A stretch of 64,000 nucleotides of DNA from Amanita rubescens (GCA_015039365.1 WION01000167.1:50377-114376), one strand, 5' to 3'. Counted from the stretch's first letter, positions 12,341 through 24,339 are shown. The notes: a model not told the origin generated them from the letters alone. Numbers and translations are program-made.

Positions 12341-12796
12341 ATCTCGGATGGCTTCGATCACTTAACGATTGTATTCGTTACTCTCTGATTATAAAAACCT
12401 TTTCTATTAAAAAAAGAGGTACGATTACGGTCATCCACTTCAGCAATGGATCCCCAAGATTCGTTGATGATAGACTGGATGGTGAACCACCGGGATTTGT
12501 CCATTCATTCCGTTTTAGTCCGGAGTCTTCTCCTGTGTCAAAAACTCTGAGCGAGACCTGAGGCGGACTCGCGTTTTGGTCGCAGCTCACCCGCTGACTG
12601 ACAACAAGAAGACTTTTAACGAGTACCAAAACAGTGCCTAATACGCGGCAGAAACTTCAGATATCAGAGATAAGAACATTTAGTTGAGATACGAATGAGA
12701 ACAAAAGGAAACTATAGGACGCGTAAAAGTACAATTTACAACTTGAATCAAAGCTCCGAGTCGCACCCGTTCTTGTTAGCAATACGAGTGAATACT
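12341..12796. other. Intergenic
   Basis: No gene is supported. Two short minus-strand frames (12629-12378 and 12845-12657) have no recognisable content. Confidence 0.3.
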
Positions 12797-14965
12797 TTAT
12801 TGCCCTTGAAGCGATCTGGCGTGTGCACATGTGACTTGAGCGCACGTGCCATCTGCTCGAGGCAGCTCGTTGTATTCCGGCGTGACGTTAATCCAGAAAT
12901 CAATTGTGCCTGTGGGCTTGATTATGCGTACCATCTCGTCAGCACCAGTCGCGGTGAGCGTGGATCCAAACATAGTGAGTTTATCCGCAAAATTGTCCAC
13001 AAAAGGGTACTCGTTGTTCCTGACTTGAACCAGAAACGGGATTGGGCCACCGTTCCGAAACACTGCGACATGATCCGCAGTATTCAAGTTGATAGCATCC
13101 TGAAAACCGGATACCAGACCGTGATCATCCAAAGGGCCCTCCCCGTCGACGTCGATATGAATTGGGTAGTTTTCATCAATCCCAATGTCCTGGCGGGAGA
13201 CCCGTTTATCCTTTTCCGCAGGTTTCCCAACTCTGTCTACAATGCGATTGACAACATCTTGCAGGGATGGGACTGAGGTAATTGCCCGAACCGTGTCCAT
13301 CACGACTGCAGTATTGAGGGCAGCCCATGCAATGCTGAGGAAAGCCGGAACCAATGGAGGCACGAATCTCATCACCCTCTCATGCGGAACGTCAGCCGAC
13401 GTCGACTTGTTAGCAAGCGCGAGTGCGGTGACATCGTGTACGTGTTGTCGGAAAAACATGATATCACCAACCTGGCCATTGAGTACGGTGATACCTCCTG
13501 CGTTATCTTCCGAAGCGCCAACGAAACCATACATCGGGAGAGTTGCAAATTGACTTGAGTTGTCAGGTGACGTATAAACAACGATGTCAGGGACGCCATC
13601 GACAAAGAGCGAAAAGCGGGACTCTTCGAATGCGTATGCGACGATAATGGAGACCCACTTATTTTTCGGGATAGCCTGCCTGGAGGTGAACGTAGTGCGC
13701 TTGTATGACTCAGTTTGGGAGTATTGGAACACGAAATTGAGTTTTCCGTCGAAGAGAATGCTGAGAGGACCAACGATCCCAGCCTTTGTTGTAGGATAGT
13801 CGAGGACTTTAACCCAAAGGGCGAGGGTATATGAGGCAAACGTACGCTGGTAAGGATACAAAGGAAACTTCAGCGCGCCTTGCATCGCTGAAAAATCGAT
13901 CGCATTTCCGAACGCGCCTGGAGTGAACTTTGGCGCGTAATTATTGACTGGTATGAGGGAAAGCATAGGGGCCGTAATAATGGCCTCAGAAAGGTTGGTC
14001 TTGAGCGGGTAATACGCCAGGACGAAGGGTTGTAAATCGCGTATGAGCATCTCGGCGTTCTTCTGCAGCGGTACACATCGGACGTTACTTATGTCAACTG
14101 AGACGGCGGTGCCGGCAGTCCAATGCTGCACAGAGAACGTCGCGGGCCACGGGGAACCACCCTCGTCATAGATACGGTTGAATTTGTATACTCCATTCTC
14201 AAAGAGTGAGATGGAGTTAGACGAGTAGACCAGGGTCACGATAGTCCACCTCTCGCTGCCCACCTCTATCGAACTATCCGACAGTTTGGTGAAAACGCCG
14301 GCCTTCCATTTGTCCCACTGGACCGTCTGACCGCCGCCAGTAATTCGCAGGATGTTTTTCCCCATTAGCGTGACTTTGGTCTCGCTACCAGCTGAGACAT
14401 TTACGCGCATGCGATACATGATAAGGCCGGTTTTCATCATCGGAATGGCCACTTTGGGAAAAACGGAGTAATTCGATTTGGAGAGACTGGTTGTGGATGC
14501 GCGCATGTAGCCGTCTTCGGAATAAGAGATCGGGATGGGGTCGTCCTTCTGTGTAGACGCCTCCCAGGTATCTGCTGGTGGAATAGAAGCGCATGAGAAA
14601 GCTATATCCCATGGGGTATTTGAGCCAGGCGCAAAAGTGGAGGGAATGACGAGAATAGAACGAATCTGCGCGCCAAGGCTTGATCCTTCCGAGAGGATCT
14701 GCCAATCGAACACCGGCTCGAGCGATGCGGGGTTCGACGTGGTCCATACTGTGATTAGGCGACCATCTTCAAATATTGCCATGCCGGCTGGCCAAAAGCA
14801 AAGTGTAACCTGCACGTAGCCCCCGCCTATGACAATGGTAGAACGCCCAAGATGATTGAACCCGTTCGAGTCCAACCACCAGCAATAGTTGAAATCGGTA
14901 CCATCATAGCGTAAGATTAGGCCACAAGGCAAACTGAGCTTAAAGACTAGAGAAATAATCAGCAT
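12797..14965 (-). CDS. Large LamG/concanavalin-A-like protein with methyltransferase-like C terminus
   Basis: This is a single uninterrupted frame of 722 codons, the longest in the window. Residues of about 150-300 and 320-520 each look like a jelly-roll lectin/LamG module. The second has YPLKTNLSE, FGNAIDFS, YTLALWVKV, NKWVSIIVAY, FSLFVDGVPD and GQVGDIMFFRQHV in the family order. After a linker with Ala-rich hydrophobic residues, the last 120 residues (IHIDVDGEGPL, TLTATGADEMVRIIKPTGTI) resemble a Rossmann methyltransferase-like module sometimes found at the C terminus of bacterial secreted proteins. That second assignment is inference. There is no clear signal peptide, so an upstream exon may be missing. 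The lack of introns in an intron-rich neighbourhood fits a retrocopy or horizontal gain. Confidence 0.6.
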   Translation of the reverse strand: MLIISLVFKLSLPCGLILRYDGTDFNYCWWLDSNGFNHLGRSTIVIGGGYVQVTLCFWPAGMAIFEDGRLITVWTTSNPASLEPVFDWQILSEGSSLGAQIRSILVIPSTFAPGSNTPWDIAFSCASIPPADTWEASTQKDDPIPISYSEDGYMRASTTSLSKSNYSVFPKVAIPMMKTGLIMYRMRVNVSAGSETKVTLMGKNILRITGGGQTVQWDKWKAGVFTKLSDSSIEVGSERWTIVTLVYSSNSISLFENGVYKFNRIYDEGGSPWPATFSVQHWTAGTAVSVDISNVRCVPLQKNAEMLIRDLQPFVLAYYPLKTNLSEAIITAPMLSLIPVNNYAPKFTPGAFGNAIDFSAMQGALKFPLYPYQRTFASYTLALWVKVLDYPTTKAGIVGPLSILFDGKLNFVFQYSQTESYKRTTFTSRQAIPKNKWVSIIVAYAFEESRFSLFVDGVPDIVVYTSPDNSSQFATLPMYGFVGASEDNAGGITVLNGQVGDIMFFRQHVHDVTALALANKSTSADVPHERVMRFVPPLVPAFLSIAWAALNTAVVMDTVRAITSVPSLQDVVNRIVDRVGKPAEKDKRVSRQDIGIDENYPIHIDVDGEGPLDDHGLVSGFQDAINLNTADHVAVFRNGGPIPFLVQVRNNEYPFVDNFADKLTMFGSTLTATGADEMVRIIKPTGTIDFWINVTPEYNELPRADGTCAQVTCAHARSLQGQ

Positions 14966-15469
14966 GTTGTTTAAGTTATAAGCGCAATGTTAGGTACGTG
15001 CGAAGTCGACTCAACGCCAGTAGCGCCTACAACGTTAACGGGTGGGTAAGCTAATTGATAGACAATTAATGTAACTTACCAAAGGTACCGAGATGAAATA
15101 ATTTTATTAGTTACTGTAGTACGTCGGCGGTTCAGCCTTTTGGACGTTTGGAGCTCCTTACGAATATGTATTCTATAAACGAAGAAGCTGTTCGGATTCA
15201 GCAAAAGGGGAAGTTTGCGTGCGGTTCTACGCACCAATGCACAATGATGGTGAGAATGGTCTAAAAGAGCATTAGTCTATACCGAGATCCATTAAGGTGA
15301 TGGCGCTAACCGTATCTATGATAGTGAGCTGTTGACGATTTTGGCACGACAATAACGGTTCACGGTGCACCGCTAGTGACCTTAAACGTAGTTTAGAACA
15401 TGTTCGAGGCGAAGGGCGTTATGACTTACCAGGGGAGAGCTTTGGCCTTTGCCATAACTCCAAAGTGCT
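14966..15469. other. Intergenic
   Basis: This is the upstream region of the lectin-like gene. I see no RNA gene, repeat or coding signal. Confidence 0.3.
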
Positions 15470-15831
15470 TGATTAGCCCAGGTACGACCGATCAAAATGG
15501 TATGTCCCAAGTCGAGAAACAAATGAATGATGGATCATAGCTGAGCGTGACGAAAATACCATATGATGAATGCCTTTGTAACCAGTCAGATGAGTTCGTA
15601 AACCGAAAGTAAAACACGTACTAAACATTTGAGACCAATCTTGTCTGAAGGATAAAGCTTGAAGTAGAAGAAAATTTGTACCGTGGTGATACCGGTGAAA
15701 CTGTTGGGCTCGTCGCGTTGGTATGGGTCTATAAGAGGGGAACACCGTGCTACTCACGCCGCGGCTGCGAAACTCCCTACGAGGAGCGCGTCGAGTGCAT
15801 CTGCGACGTTGCCCACAGCTTGTTCCGGCAT
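15470..15831 (-). pseudogene. DUF6534-type 7-TM protein, N-terminal fragment
   Basis: The ATG at 15831-15829 opens an exon to 15758 that ends VGSFAAAA. After a GT-AG intron, exon 15700-15622 gives GITTVQIFFYFKLYPSDKIG, the signature opening of mushroom DUF6534 proteins. A third piece near 15510-15470 gives LDLGHTILIGRT, also typical, but in a frame that does not join cleanly. Beyond that nothing of the remaining five membrane segments is present. This is a truncated gene, distinct from the complete 7-TM gene at 6.5-7.5 kb. Confidence 0.65.
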
Positions 15832-16109
15832 AGTCTAAGATGGGGGGTAAGAAAGAAGGTAGAAGAAAAGTTATGTGTGGACTAACGGGGGCTACCCTTG
15901 CTTGACTGTTACATACACGAGTGGTTGTTTCGCGACGGCCCTGAGCCTCGTTGGACGGATTGGGGGATGTCCGGTCAAGTTGTACCAAACCTACTTACTT
16001 CTGTGCTCGGACTCCTCATCTAGTAAGTTAGTGAGCTTGAAGTAAACGTCTAACCGCGCTGAGGTCACTGTCACACTGACAGTCACGCGCCTCGCTCATT
16101 CACTCCTGT

Positions 16110-19100
16110 CGAGCCAATGGAGGAAGACATCGTACCAAGCAACCTCGTCTCTAGACAAGTCCGTGATTTCACGTTTTTTTGGTACCATTGACTAATTGAG
16201 ATGTTTAGCCAGGCCAAAGCGCCGATGGCGAGAGCGAATACGTAGAAGAGGCAGAGGAAGACGAGCTTATGAGTGAGGATGTCGATGAGGCAGAAAAAGT
16301 ACGTCGCGTCCCCTCTCGCTATTGGAACACAAATATTCATAAGTGTACTTCAGGAGGAGAGACCGTCTGCTGCAGCCGTGAAAATGCAAGTTCAGGCGGA
16401 TCGTCAACGCAAAAGCGGAAAGCAGCGGAAGGCCAGTTGCAGATGAAGCGGCAAGAGATGGACAAGGCGAAAGTGAGCATTGAGCATGACACGTCGCCTC
16501 AGGTAGCGGATGCTGTAAAGCGATATTCTTATCTTTTGAGATAAACAGATAGTATTCAAACATTTCATGGACATACAGGTTCGACGTTTTATGCGGATAT
16601 CCATCGTACCTTTTTAACAGTGTTGTTAGAACTTAGAGAGCACGGGACCCCGAATACGCGCTCTTTTAGACTCGCAGCCGGGGCCGGGGGGACGTGGCAG
16701 AAAGAAGGGCATGTACATCCGATTAATGCCTTATCGATCACGTACTCATGTTTGTCTAGAGATACAAGCGCTCGCCACCGAAAGTCAGAAAAAGAGGAAG
16801 ATGAAGAACTTTTGAAGGACGGAGAGCTTACTGTCGGCGGTGATGATCAACCAGTGGTGTTAGAGGAATCGCCCAATTGTAAGTTCGGTTGAAAAAACTT
16901 GCTCCTCATTCCCGCTAAGGTCCATTTAGTCATCCACGTGACGATGAGGGCCTACGATTTGCAAGGCCTGAATTGGATGGTTTCGTTGCACCATAATGGT
17001 TTGAATGGGATCTTGGCAGACGAGATGGTACGCGGCCCATGAACTTATGTCGAATCATTGGTGGTAACCTAAATCTAGGGTTTGGGCAAGACTTCTTCAA
17101 GCCATATCATTCCTCGCCTATCTCAAGCATTACCGCGACTTATCCTTGATCATCGTTCCGAAATCTACGCTTCAAAACTGGAAGCGAGAATTTGAGCAAT
17201 GGACTCCAGATTTCAACGTCATCATATTGACTGGAACCAAAGAGGAACGTGCAGACCTCGTCGCCAACCGCCTATTACCCCAAGATTTTGAAGTCTGCAT
17301 CACGTTTTACGAAATTTGCCTAATAGAGAAATCCGCATTAAAGAACTTTTCATTCGAATACATTGTCATAGACAAAGCTCACCGAATCAAGAACGTAGAT
17401 TTGATCTTGTCACAAATCGTCCGCTCCTTCACCTCCCGAGGTCGGATGTTGATCACCGGCACGCCCCTTCAAAACAACCTCAAGGAAGTTTTTGCCCTTC
17501 TCAATTTCATTTGTCCGGAGATCTTCGTGAATTATGAGGACCTTGACAGCTTCTTGCACAAAGACGACAGCGGGACCGAGGCAGAGGAAGAAAAGAGCAA
17601 GAAGGTTGTCGAAGCCCTACACAGGATCCTTCGACCCTTCCTCCTTCGTCGCGTCAAGTCGGACGTGGAGAAGAGCCTTTTGCCGAGTACGTCAGGTATC
17701 TTTTGGGGTTTCCATTCACTGATTTTTCTCAGAGAAAGAGATCAATCTATACGTCGGATCAGCCGAGATGCAACGCAAATGGTATCGCTCCGTCCTTGAG
17801 AAAGATATCGATGCCGTGAATGGTATGTTTGTGCTCGTCACGTATGAGACATTTCCTTTACTTCGTTACAGGCCTGACGGGGAAGAAGGAAGGTAAAACT
17901 CGGCTGATGAACATAGTAATGCGGGTAGGTTTTACCTATTAGGTACATATATCCTTTGATTGAATCATTATTAGCTTCGCAAAGTGACGTGTCATCCTTA
18001 CCTGTTCGATAGCGCCGAGCCCGGGCCGCCATATACCACAGACGAACATCTGATTCAAAACTCTTCAATGATGATCATCCTCGACAAACTACTGGCATCA
18101 ATGAAGGCAAAGGGCTCACGAGTACTCATTTTCAGCCAAATGAGTCGAGTTTTAGACATTTTAGAGGATTATTGCCTCTTCAGAGGCTACAGTATGTATT
18201 ATCTCTTATTTTCGCTTCAAAAATGCTAACAAGGATAGAATACTGTCGTATTGATGGGAGTACACCTCACGACAAACGAATAATCGCAATCGACGAGTAC
18301 AACAAACCTGGAAGTGACAGATTCGTCCTCCTCACAACGCGAGCCGGTGGTTTTGGAATCAACCTAACGACGGCAGATATCGTTTGTGCTCTATGACAGT
18401 GACCGGTGGGTTGAACGTTGCGAAGATTTTGTCGTTGTTTGACCCCCTTTTCCAGGAATCAGCAGATCTTCAAGCTATGGACCGCGCACATCGTATTGGG
18501 CAAACGAAACAAGTCTATGTGTTCCGTCTCGTCGCAGAAGACAGTGTAGAAGAACGGATGCTCGAGCGAGCAGCCCAGAAATTGCGGCTTGACCAGCTGG
18601 TCATTCAACAAGGCCATCAACAGCAGACGAAGAGTGCGTATTATGAACGTCATATCGATTGTTTTACGTTATTAACATATCGTCCAGCCGTCGCAGCGAA
18701 CAAGGAGGAGCCACTGGAAATGATCACTCATGGGGTGGAGAAGATCATTAGTTCAAGTGAAGCGTACGTGTGTCACGTATGTCATCGTTTCTATTTCGCT
18801 GATCCGGGGACGCAGGACCAATGTTGAAGATGATATTATTTCTCGCGGTGAAGAGCGAACACAAAAGCTGACGAGCAAGTATGAAGGCCTGAACCTGGAA
18901 GACCTCAGCAACTTCAAGTCAGATTCGTCCGTTCAGCAATGGGAAGGGGAAGATTTCAGGACTGGCGTACGTGAGGCTTCTCCTCATTCAGGAATGAAAC
19001 GCTGGCTCGATCAACAGCGCAAAGCGCTCGGCCTCAGCCTTCTGTCCCTGTCAAAACGTGAACGCAAGTCCAATTATTCTGTCGACAGCTACGGAACGCG

Positions 19101-19480
19101 CTTAGTCAGCAGAACGCCCATACGCACCCTCGTCACCTTACAAAGATCGGAATGTACGTTCCGATCGCGACAAACCCGCCGCATTCTGTGAGGCTGGCTT
19201 GTATAGCCAAACATTCAATTGCACAACTGCGACGACTTCCACAAGGACATGATGACACTCCTGAAAAATGAAAAACTGGAAGAGGAACATCAAAGCGCAG
19301 GACTTTATCGACACTGGTACGTCTAGATTTTGAATATTGGAGTTATGCTCACTCCTTTCGTTCTACGAGATGGCCCTCAAGGAGTCCTACATCGAGCAAG
19401 GCTATCCCGTTCAAAAGGCATGTGGTCATCTGGGGGAGTAGAAGCGCGTTCAAATGACATTGGATCGTCCACGGGACTAG
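16110..19480 (+). pseudogene. ISWI-family SNF2 chromatin-remodelling ATPase, decayed
   Basis: The order is that of an ISWI ATPase. It runs from an acidic N terminus and VADAVKRYSYLLR through [20 protein letters not shown](intron)-[77 protein letters not shown] and MDRAHRIGQTKQVYVF. The HAND-region piece SKYEGLNLEDLSNFKSD and KESYIEQGYP follow. Normally it slides nucleosomes in the nucleus. Lesions seen are an extra T just after the Walker A GKT (near 17093), DEAH changed to DKAH (codon AAA at 17374), an extra T near 18384 that breaks DIVVLYDSD, several N-terminal shifts, and loss of most of the HAND-SANT-SLIDE end. Remnants of many introns remain, so it came from genomic DNA, not from mRNA. 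Confidence 0.85.
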
Positions 19481-20119
19481 GAGAGCGTCGTAGATCATCC
19501 TCCTGCTTTGTTATAAGCTCGTTTGCGTTTCTATTGGATTTGTAGATTAATCAACACAATACATTGAATATAGACTTTACCCTTCTCGGTCGCTTTATCC
19601 TAGTACGAACCACATTTGCGCGCGAGCTTGGTTTGTCCCCATTTCTCGAAAAACGCGTCACGACGCACTTGTTCTGCCTCTTGGCGGTTCTTTGCATGAT
19701 TCCTATACGTTCATGGGGGAAGCATCTTGCCCTTGCCATCGTTTGAGCTTTGAACGCATTTCCGACAGTTGCAAAGCTTTGGGCGCTCTGGTTTTCTGGG
19801 AGGGCGTTCCATACTATGCGTTACGGGGTGGATATTGGTCGATCGTGCAACGGACTTGAATAAATTTGGACACAATGTGGAAAAGGGTTGTATTGACGAG
19901 GGTATGGATTACATGCACGCATTATTTACGGAGGAGAGCAGAAGGAAGCGGAGGAGAGCAGATGTGATCGGAGCGTGACAGGCCGCTGCCGGTTGGCGCA
20001 GATTTCCGTCGGGGCTTTTCTCACTGGGCATGACTTCATTCGGAATTCGTGCCAGCACACAACTATCCCGATCCTTCATACTTTTCCCAAGTAAAGTTCT
20101 GCGCACGTAATTCATCAGC
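19481..20119. other. Intergenic, possible C-terminal exon of the Crinkler gene
   Basis: No independent gene is recognised. On the minus strand 20115-19909 is open (MNYVRRTLLGKSMKD...) and could be a last exon of the neighbouring kinase gene if the donor at about 20165 (CACG|GTATGT) is used. Confidence 0.3.
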
Positions 20120-22067
20120 TCATGGACATGATGCAGTGTAGAACGACATACCGTGTAATTGCGCTAACATAATATCATCATGCTCAGTCTTCATAATAGT
20201 CAATCCTTCCACACCAGTTGGCCACTTCAAGTTAGGAGATATCAGAAGTGGGTACTGAGACTGCATGTGTACACCAGCCCAGTCAAAGTCGATTAGCTTG
20301 ACTTCTTCATTCTTTGTGATCAAGATGTTTGGTCCGCGGAGGTCTCCAAAGACGTAGTTATGATCATGCAAGACATCCAGAGCTCGCCGGATTTGATCCA
20401 TGAAAGTTGGCAGAATCTGCTTCACTTGATCCAACGTCTCGCCGTCAATGTACTCCATCACAACCATTCGAAGATGACCATATGAGGGATCTCCTTCTAG
20501 AACACCAATCTTCCCATGATAAAAGAGCTGCGGTGCCAGGGATTTTCCTGCGAGTAAGCGATGTGCTTCTTCCCCATAACGATGGACGAATTTGACCACA
20601 ACGTCCTTCGGGGTACTTGACGTCGTCCTTGCAAGGAAAGTGACACACGTCGAGTCAAACTCGAGAGGTTTGATATACTTGAAATCGATGATTCTGTCTT
20701 CCGCATCGCGATATGTACAAATGGAGGGGAAGAAGCGAGGATGGAGGTCTTCAGTATCACTAACGCTGACTTTCAATCCAATATAATAATCACGAAGTTT
20801 CTCGACATTTCGCCTCAGCGAGTACAGGATGTGAGCGACCCGATTATAGTGTGGTTCCTTTAGCGTAGCATCCAGACCAACCCAGATGAAATCTGTGAGG
20901 CGCTGGACGATCCATTTGTCCGTAAAGATGCCGCCGAGGATAGTGAACCAAGGGCCAGCAGTTGCAAGCAGGAAAGTTGGACAGCAGGTGTTATTGCGCA
21001 CACCTGAGTGCTGATAAAACAAAAGCGTCAGGGCAGACAAGATTAGATAGAAGTCGCATTTATCTACCTGATCCTGAGCCCAGAATCGAGCCATCGATAA
21101 GCCAACTTGGGTCGAAGGGTCACTGCCTCCATCCCCAATGTTGTTTTTCTCCTCCTTGATAAGAGTCACTGCGAATTCGCAGATTTCATTGGTTAGGGTT
21201 ATTGAGAAAGCGCCATCTGGCCTTGTCCCATCAGGATTCATCACCGTGCCCATGCCGTTACCCAGGATGCGGCCGAGATGTGGCTCAAGGGCGGCCTTGC
21301 GAATTGCTTCATTATCATACATGGCTGACGAAGCCCGCATATACCCAATGGTAGCCTTGGCAATTTCGGGAGGCACGCATAAATCGTTCGTCAAATCATC
21401 TAGGAAGTGGCCAAAGACAGGGTGGAACAATTGGATCGGAGGTGCTGTTGTATCGATGGGCTTTGTGGCGTCATAACGGCCATCATAGATAGGCGACTTG
21501 TGTTGATACGTTTTATATTCTTTAGATTTGGCCGACTCAGACGGGGACTTTGCGTTCAGAGCTTTCTTGACAGCCTCATTATAGTCTGTGCAGCAGTTAG
21601 GAGAGAGTTTAAATAGTTGTAATGTGGAGGAACGAACTAGTCTTTAACGCCGTAACAATATCATCTTTCTCCCTAAGATTGGCTTCATTAATGGTCGATC
21701 GAGCCGGCGGTGGCTTGATTATGATATGCACATGTTCTTCGATAGGAGGCTTCGAGAAAATGTCCGACAACTTGCGTAACGGCGACAACGATTGGATATA
21801 CTGGTCAGAGACCTGAGGTAACCCGTCGTCATCGAGGTGTAACTTGTCGACGTTATCCGTGAGGGTAGGATTGTATGGGATAGAAATATTCCATAATACA
21901 ATTGAGGCGGCATCAACGTTAGAAAAAGTCTGGGCCCTTTCCGCCTTGATAGCTCCCTTGAGGGCGGCGACGGATTCATCATTTCCAATTTTGACTTCGA
22001 AGGCCTGCTTAAACGGCTCGCCTTTCACGTAGCAGTTCAGTTGAAGCCTGGTAGCTACAGTACTCAT
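20120..22067 (-). CDS. Crinkler-type protein: ubiquitin-like header plus protein-kinase-like domain
   Basis: Exon 1 (22067-21638) and exon 2 (21585-20120) join across a 53-bp GT-AG intron in matching phase, giving about 630 aa. Residues 1-110 (LNCYVKGEP, KIGNDESVAALKGAIK, LWNISIPYN, DIFSKPPIEEHVHIII) fit the CRN N-terminal ubiquitin-like domain. The C-terminal 200 residues are a protein-kinase fold: VVVKF (ATP-binding Lys), MEYIDGETL (hinge), YVFGDLRGPNILI (catalytic loop, with HRD replaced by GDLR) and LIDFDWAG (DFG replaced by DFD). CRN proteins are known as nuclear effectors in oomycetes and chytrids and are also widespread in Agaricomycetes. The role here is unknown. No frame lesion is seen. 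A second CRN header begins just upstream. Confidence 0.75.
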
Positions 22068-22101
22068 GAGGATGCATCAGAGTAGCACGGCCAAAACTCA
22101 C

Positions 22102-22588
22102 CAGAAGGTAGACGATCTGCCACAATTGGGAAAAAGAAATCGAGACCGTCATCGCATTTATAGATAAGTGGTTGAATGAAGATGACGGAAGAATAGTGAG
22201 ACCAAAGGAAATGTCAAATTAAGTCAAGAAAGTGTTTATGGAGCGCACCGGTGGGTGCTTGTACCAAAATGTGTACATGTTCATCCTCCAGATCTTCATC
22301 GAAAATTAAAGAGATCTTTTCCACAGAATGCAATGCTTTAACATCATCGACTGTGAGTTCTGGCGAAATGGTGTCCGCAGGGAGAGACACCTTCCAGATG
22401 GTGAGCTCCGAGGCAACGACATGATTGAGGCGAGGGGACTGTTCCTCTTTGATCAAGCGTTTGAGAGTGCTGACGTTTTTGGTCTCCAGAATCTCGACCG
22501 TGAAGACTTCTGATGAGTCACTTCCAAGCAAAAGGCAGTTGATGGAGAGCTTGGGCTCGGACATCGTACTAGCAGCCGCGTGTGACAC
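22102..22588 (-). CDS. Crinkler-type N-terminal header, solitary or truncated
   Basis: Exon 1 (22588-22249) encodes a second CRN ubiquitin-like domain: INCLLLGSDSSEVFTVEI, LKRLIKEEQ, LTIWKVSLPAD, HVHILVQAPTG. The donor after 22249 is normal. A following exon ending at 22102 reads CDDGLDFFFPIVADRLPSG and has a GTGAGT donor 35 bp before the ATG of the downstream CRN-kinase gene. Either this gene lost its effector half, or it splices into the neighbour to give a protein with two headers. The two headers are clearly diverged, so this is not a recent duplication. Confidence 0.65.
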
Positions 22589-22599
22589 CTTTGTGCCAC

Positions 22600-23339
22600 G
22601 TCACATGCAATTGTTGATAGCATCTGGGACGTCATTTTGAAACACAAAGCAGAGAGTGCGTTTCCTGCTCCCTGATTCCGACTATCCTATTGTGTACCGA
22701 AAAATAACTATTATGCTAGAGATCCCACGCATGATAGAATCGATACAACATGGCCGTAACCGTAACAGTGTCCATCATTGGCGGGTGCACCTGGTATAAG
22801 GGTTAAAAATATCATTAGATTGATGAGTCTCCACCGTCCTGGCCCCGGCATTGCGGAGGAAGTGCAATTCCCCATACACATCTCCTATCTCGAAGCGCGT
22901 TCTCTTGATAGGTCGGAAAAATGCGATGACGTCCGGGCCGTTCGCATCTTGCAACTGAGTAAGTGGTAAGTGTTCACCGATAGTAAGAACTAGGTTTGAT
23001 CTCGTACTAGATTATCTCATTTGGTTGCCATCGGTACACTGATCCATCCAGACCGTTGAAAACGCGGGCACCCTTGAGGCTCGTTGGTAATGTTATAGTC
23101 ACGTAACCTGAAAAGATGGCATACCTTTACGAACGAATCCTCTAGTCGTGTCCGACATTGGTAGCAGGTTCTAATTGAAAGCAATACAGCCCGAAAAGCG
23201 GGAAATGACAAATTAAAGCAGACCTTGCCGATGAGACGCGATCAAGTCCACCATTGGTGGACCATTCAAACTTTGCAATGCGGTCTTCTTTAATCGGGCG
23301 AATCATTCGTCAGAGTATCGTAACTAACCTCCCCTTCGC
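22600..23339. other. Intergenic upstream of the Crinkler pair
   Basis: No gene is recognised. This presumably contains the promoter of the upstream CRN gene. Confidence 0.3.
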
Positions 23340-23835
23340 ATCGACAATCGTCTAGAGTCTCCGCAATCTCTTTCTCCATTTGTCTGAGTAACTAAATGGA
23401 ACCAGATTAATGCTATCGTCCTCCGCTTTGCAGGGACATACGTACTTCGTGTTCTTTACTCTTAGCAATCGCTTCAGTCATAACTTCGGCTTTTGTTTTC
23501 TTTCTAGTAGGCTGCAGCGCGGTAAGGATCCAGCAAGAACCGCCAGAGTAGACGACATACCTCCTCGTCTTCTTCTTCATTTCCAAATATGTCTTTCGAA
23601 CGATTTCCTTGTCGATTTGACCTGACGGCATCTCAAAAACGAACGAAAGTTGATGATGAAAACATACCATTCTCGTCTTCCTCGTCCTCCTCGTTTACCC
23701 TCAACCCGACGTCATCAAAGTCGTCCGAATTAGACAAGCTTTGCCTATAATGCGTAAGCTCGTCCTCATCCTTCCCGTTGCCCCGACTTTCATCCACTAT
23801 GGGAGAGAATGGTCTTCTCAAGTCCCCAGACACCA
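23340..23835 (-). pseudogene. NOP14-like ribosome-biogenesis protein fragment
   Basis: Minus-strand exons 23833-23670, about 23635-23570 and 23520-23450 give ELTHYRQSLSNSDDFDDVGL, then GQIDKEIVRKTYLEM, then RKKTKAEVMTEAIAKSKEHE, and a last scrap QMEKEIAETLDD near 23375. Order and spacing fit the middle of Nop14, an 18S rRNA-processing factor of the nucleolus. GT-AG introns separate the pieces. The N-terminal third and the whole C-terminal half are absent. Confidence 0.7.
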
Positions 23836-24339
23836 GAAGGGTCGCCCAAGTGAATAAAAAGGTAAGGAGAAGGAGAAAGAAAAAGAGAAGGCTCGGCAGC
23901 GAGAGAAGGAGTTGAAGGCGAAAGATCAGAGCAATCGCAACTCAGATTTTTTCATTCAGCATTATAATTGCCATTATTCGTGTATGGGTGACGGGGAAGT
24001 AGAACTTAGTAGAACTCACTCGGCACAGATCCGCTGTCGAAACGCTGCTCTGTCTGAGGCTATTGCTTCTGGTGAATGCGTATCTCGCGTTTCATTTGTA
24101 TATGTGACCGACCTCAATAGTTTATAACAAATTACTGGTCCAATCCAGAATATTCGCGTCAAGATACAGAGTGGTTAAGATGACGACGACCTTCTCAGTG
24201 CTCTAACTAGCACTCTTTCTCTTTCAACGGATGATATATATCTAATCTTTTGCTCCACTACCTAAGTGATGCGCACCGGATTATGTGCCTCTACCAACAA
24301 ACCCTTCATCAGCTTGGCCTATCAATCTTCTTTCATGGT
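23836..24339. other. Lys/Glu-rich scrap and spacer
   Basis: The plus strand around 23860-23930 reads a short charged KEKEKEKARQREKELKAKD helix of unknown origin. The remainder up to 24339 shows nothing. Confidence 0.3.

Noticed and set aside
15473..15988. 171-codon minus-strand frame
   Set aside because: It reads through introns of the DUF6534 fragment in a mixed frame, and the proper exons give the family motifs.
20407..21476. Plus-strand frames opposite the Crinkler-kinase exon
   Set aside because: They are antisense to a long, motif-bearing coding exon and have no content of their own.
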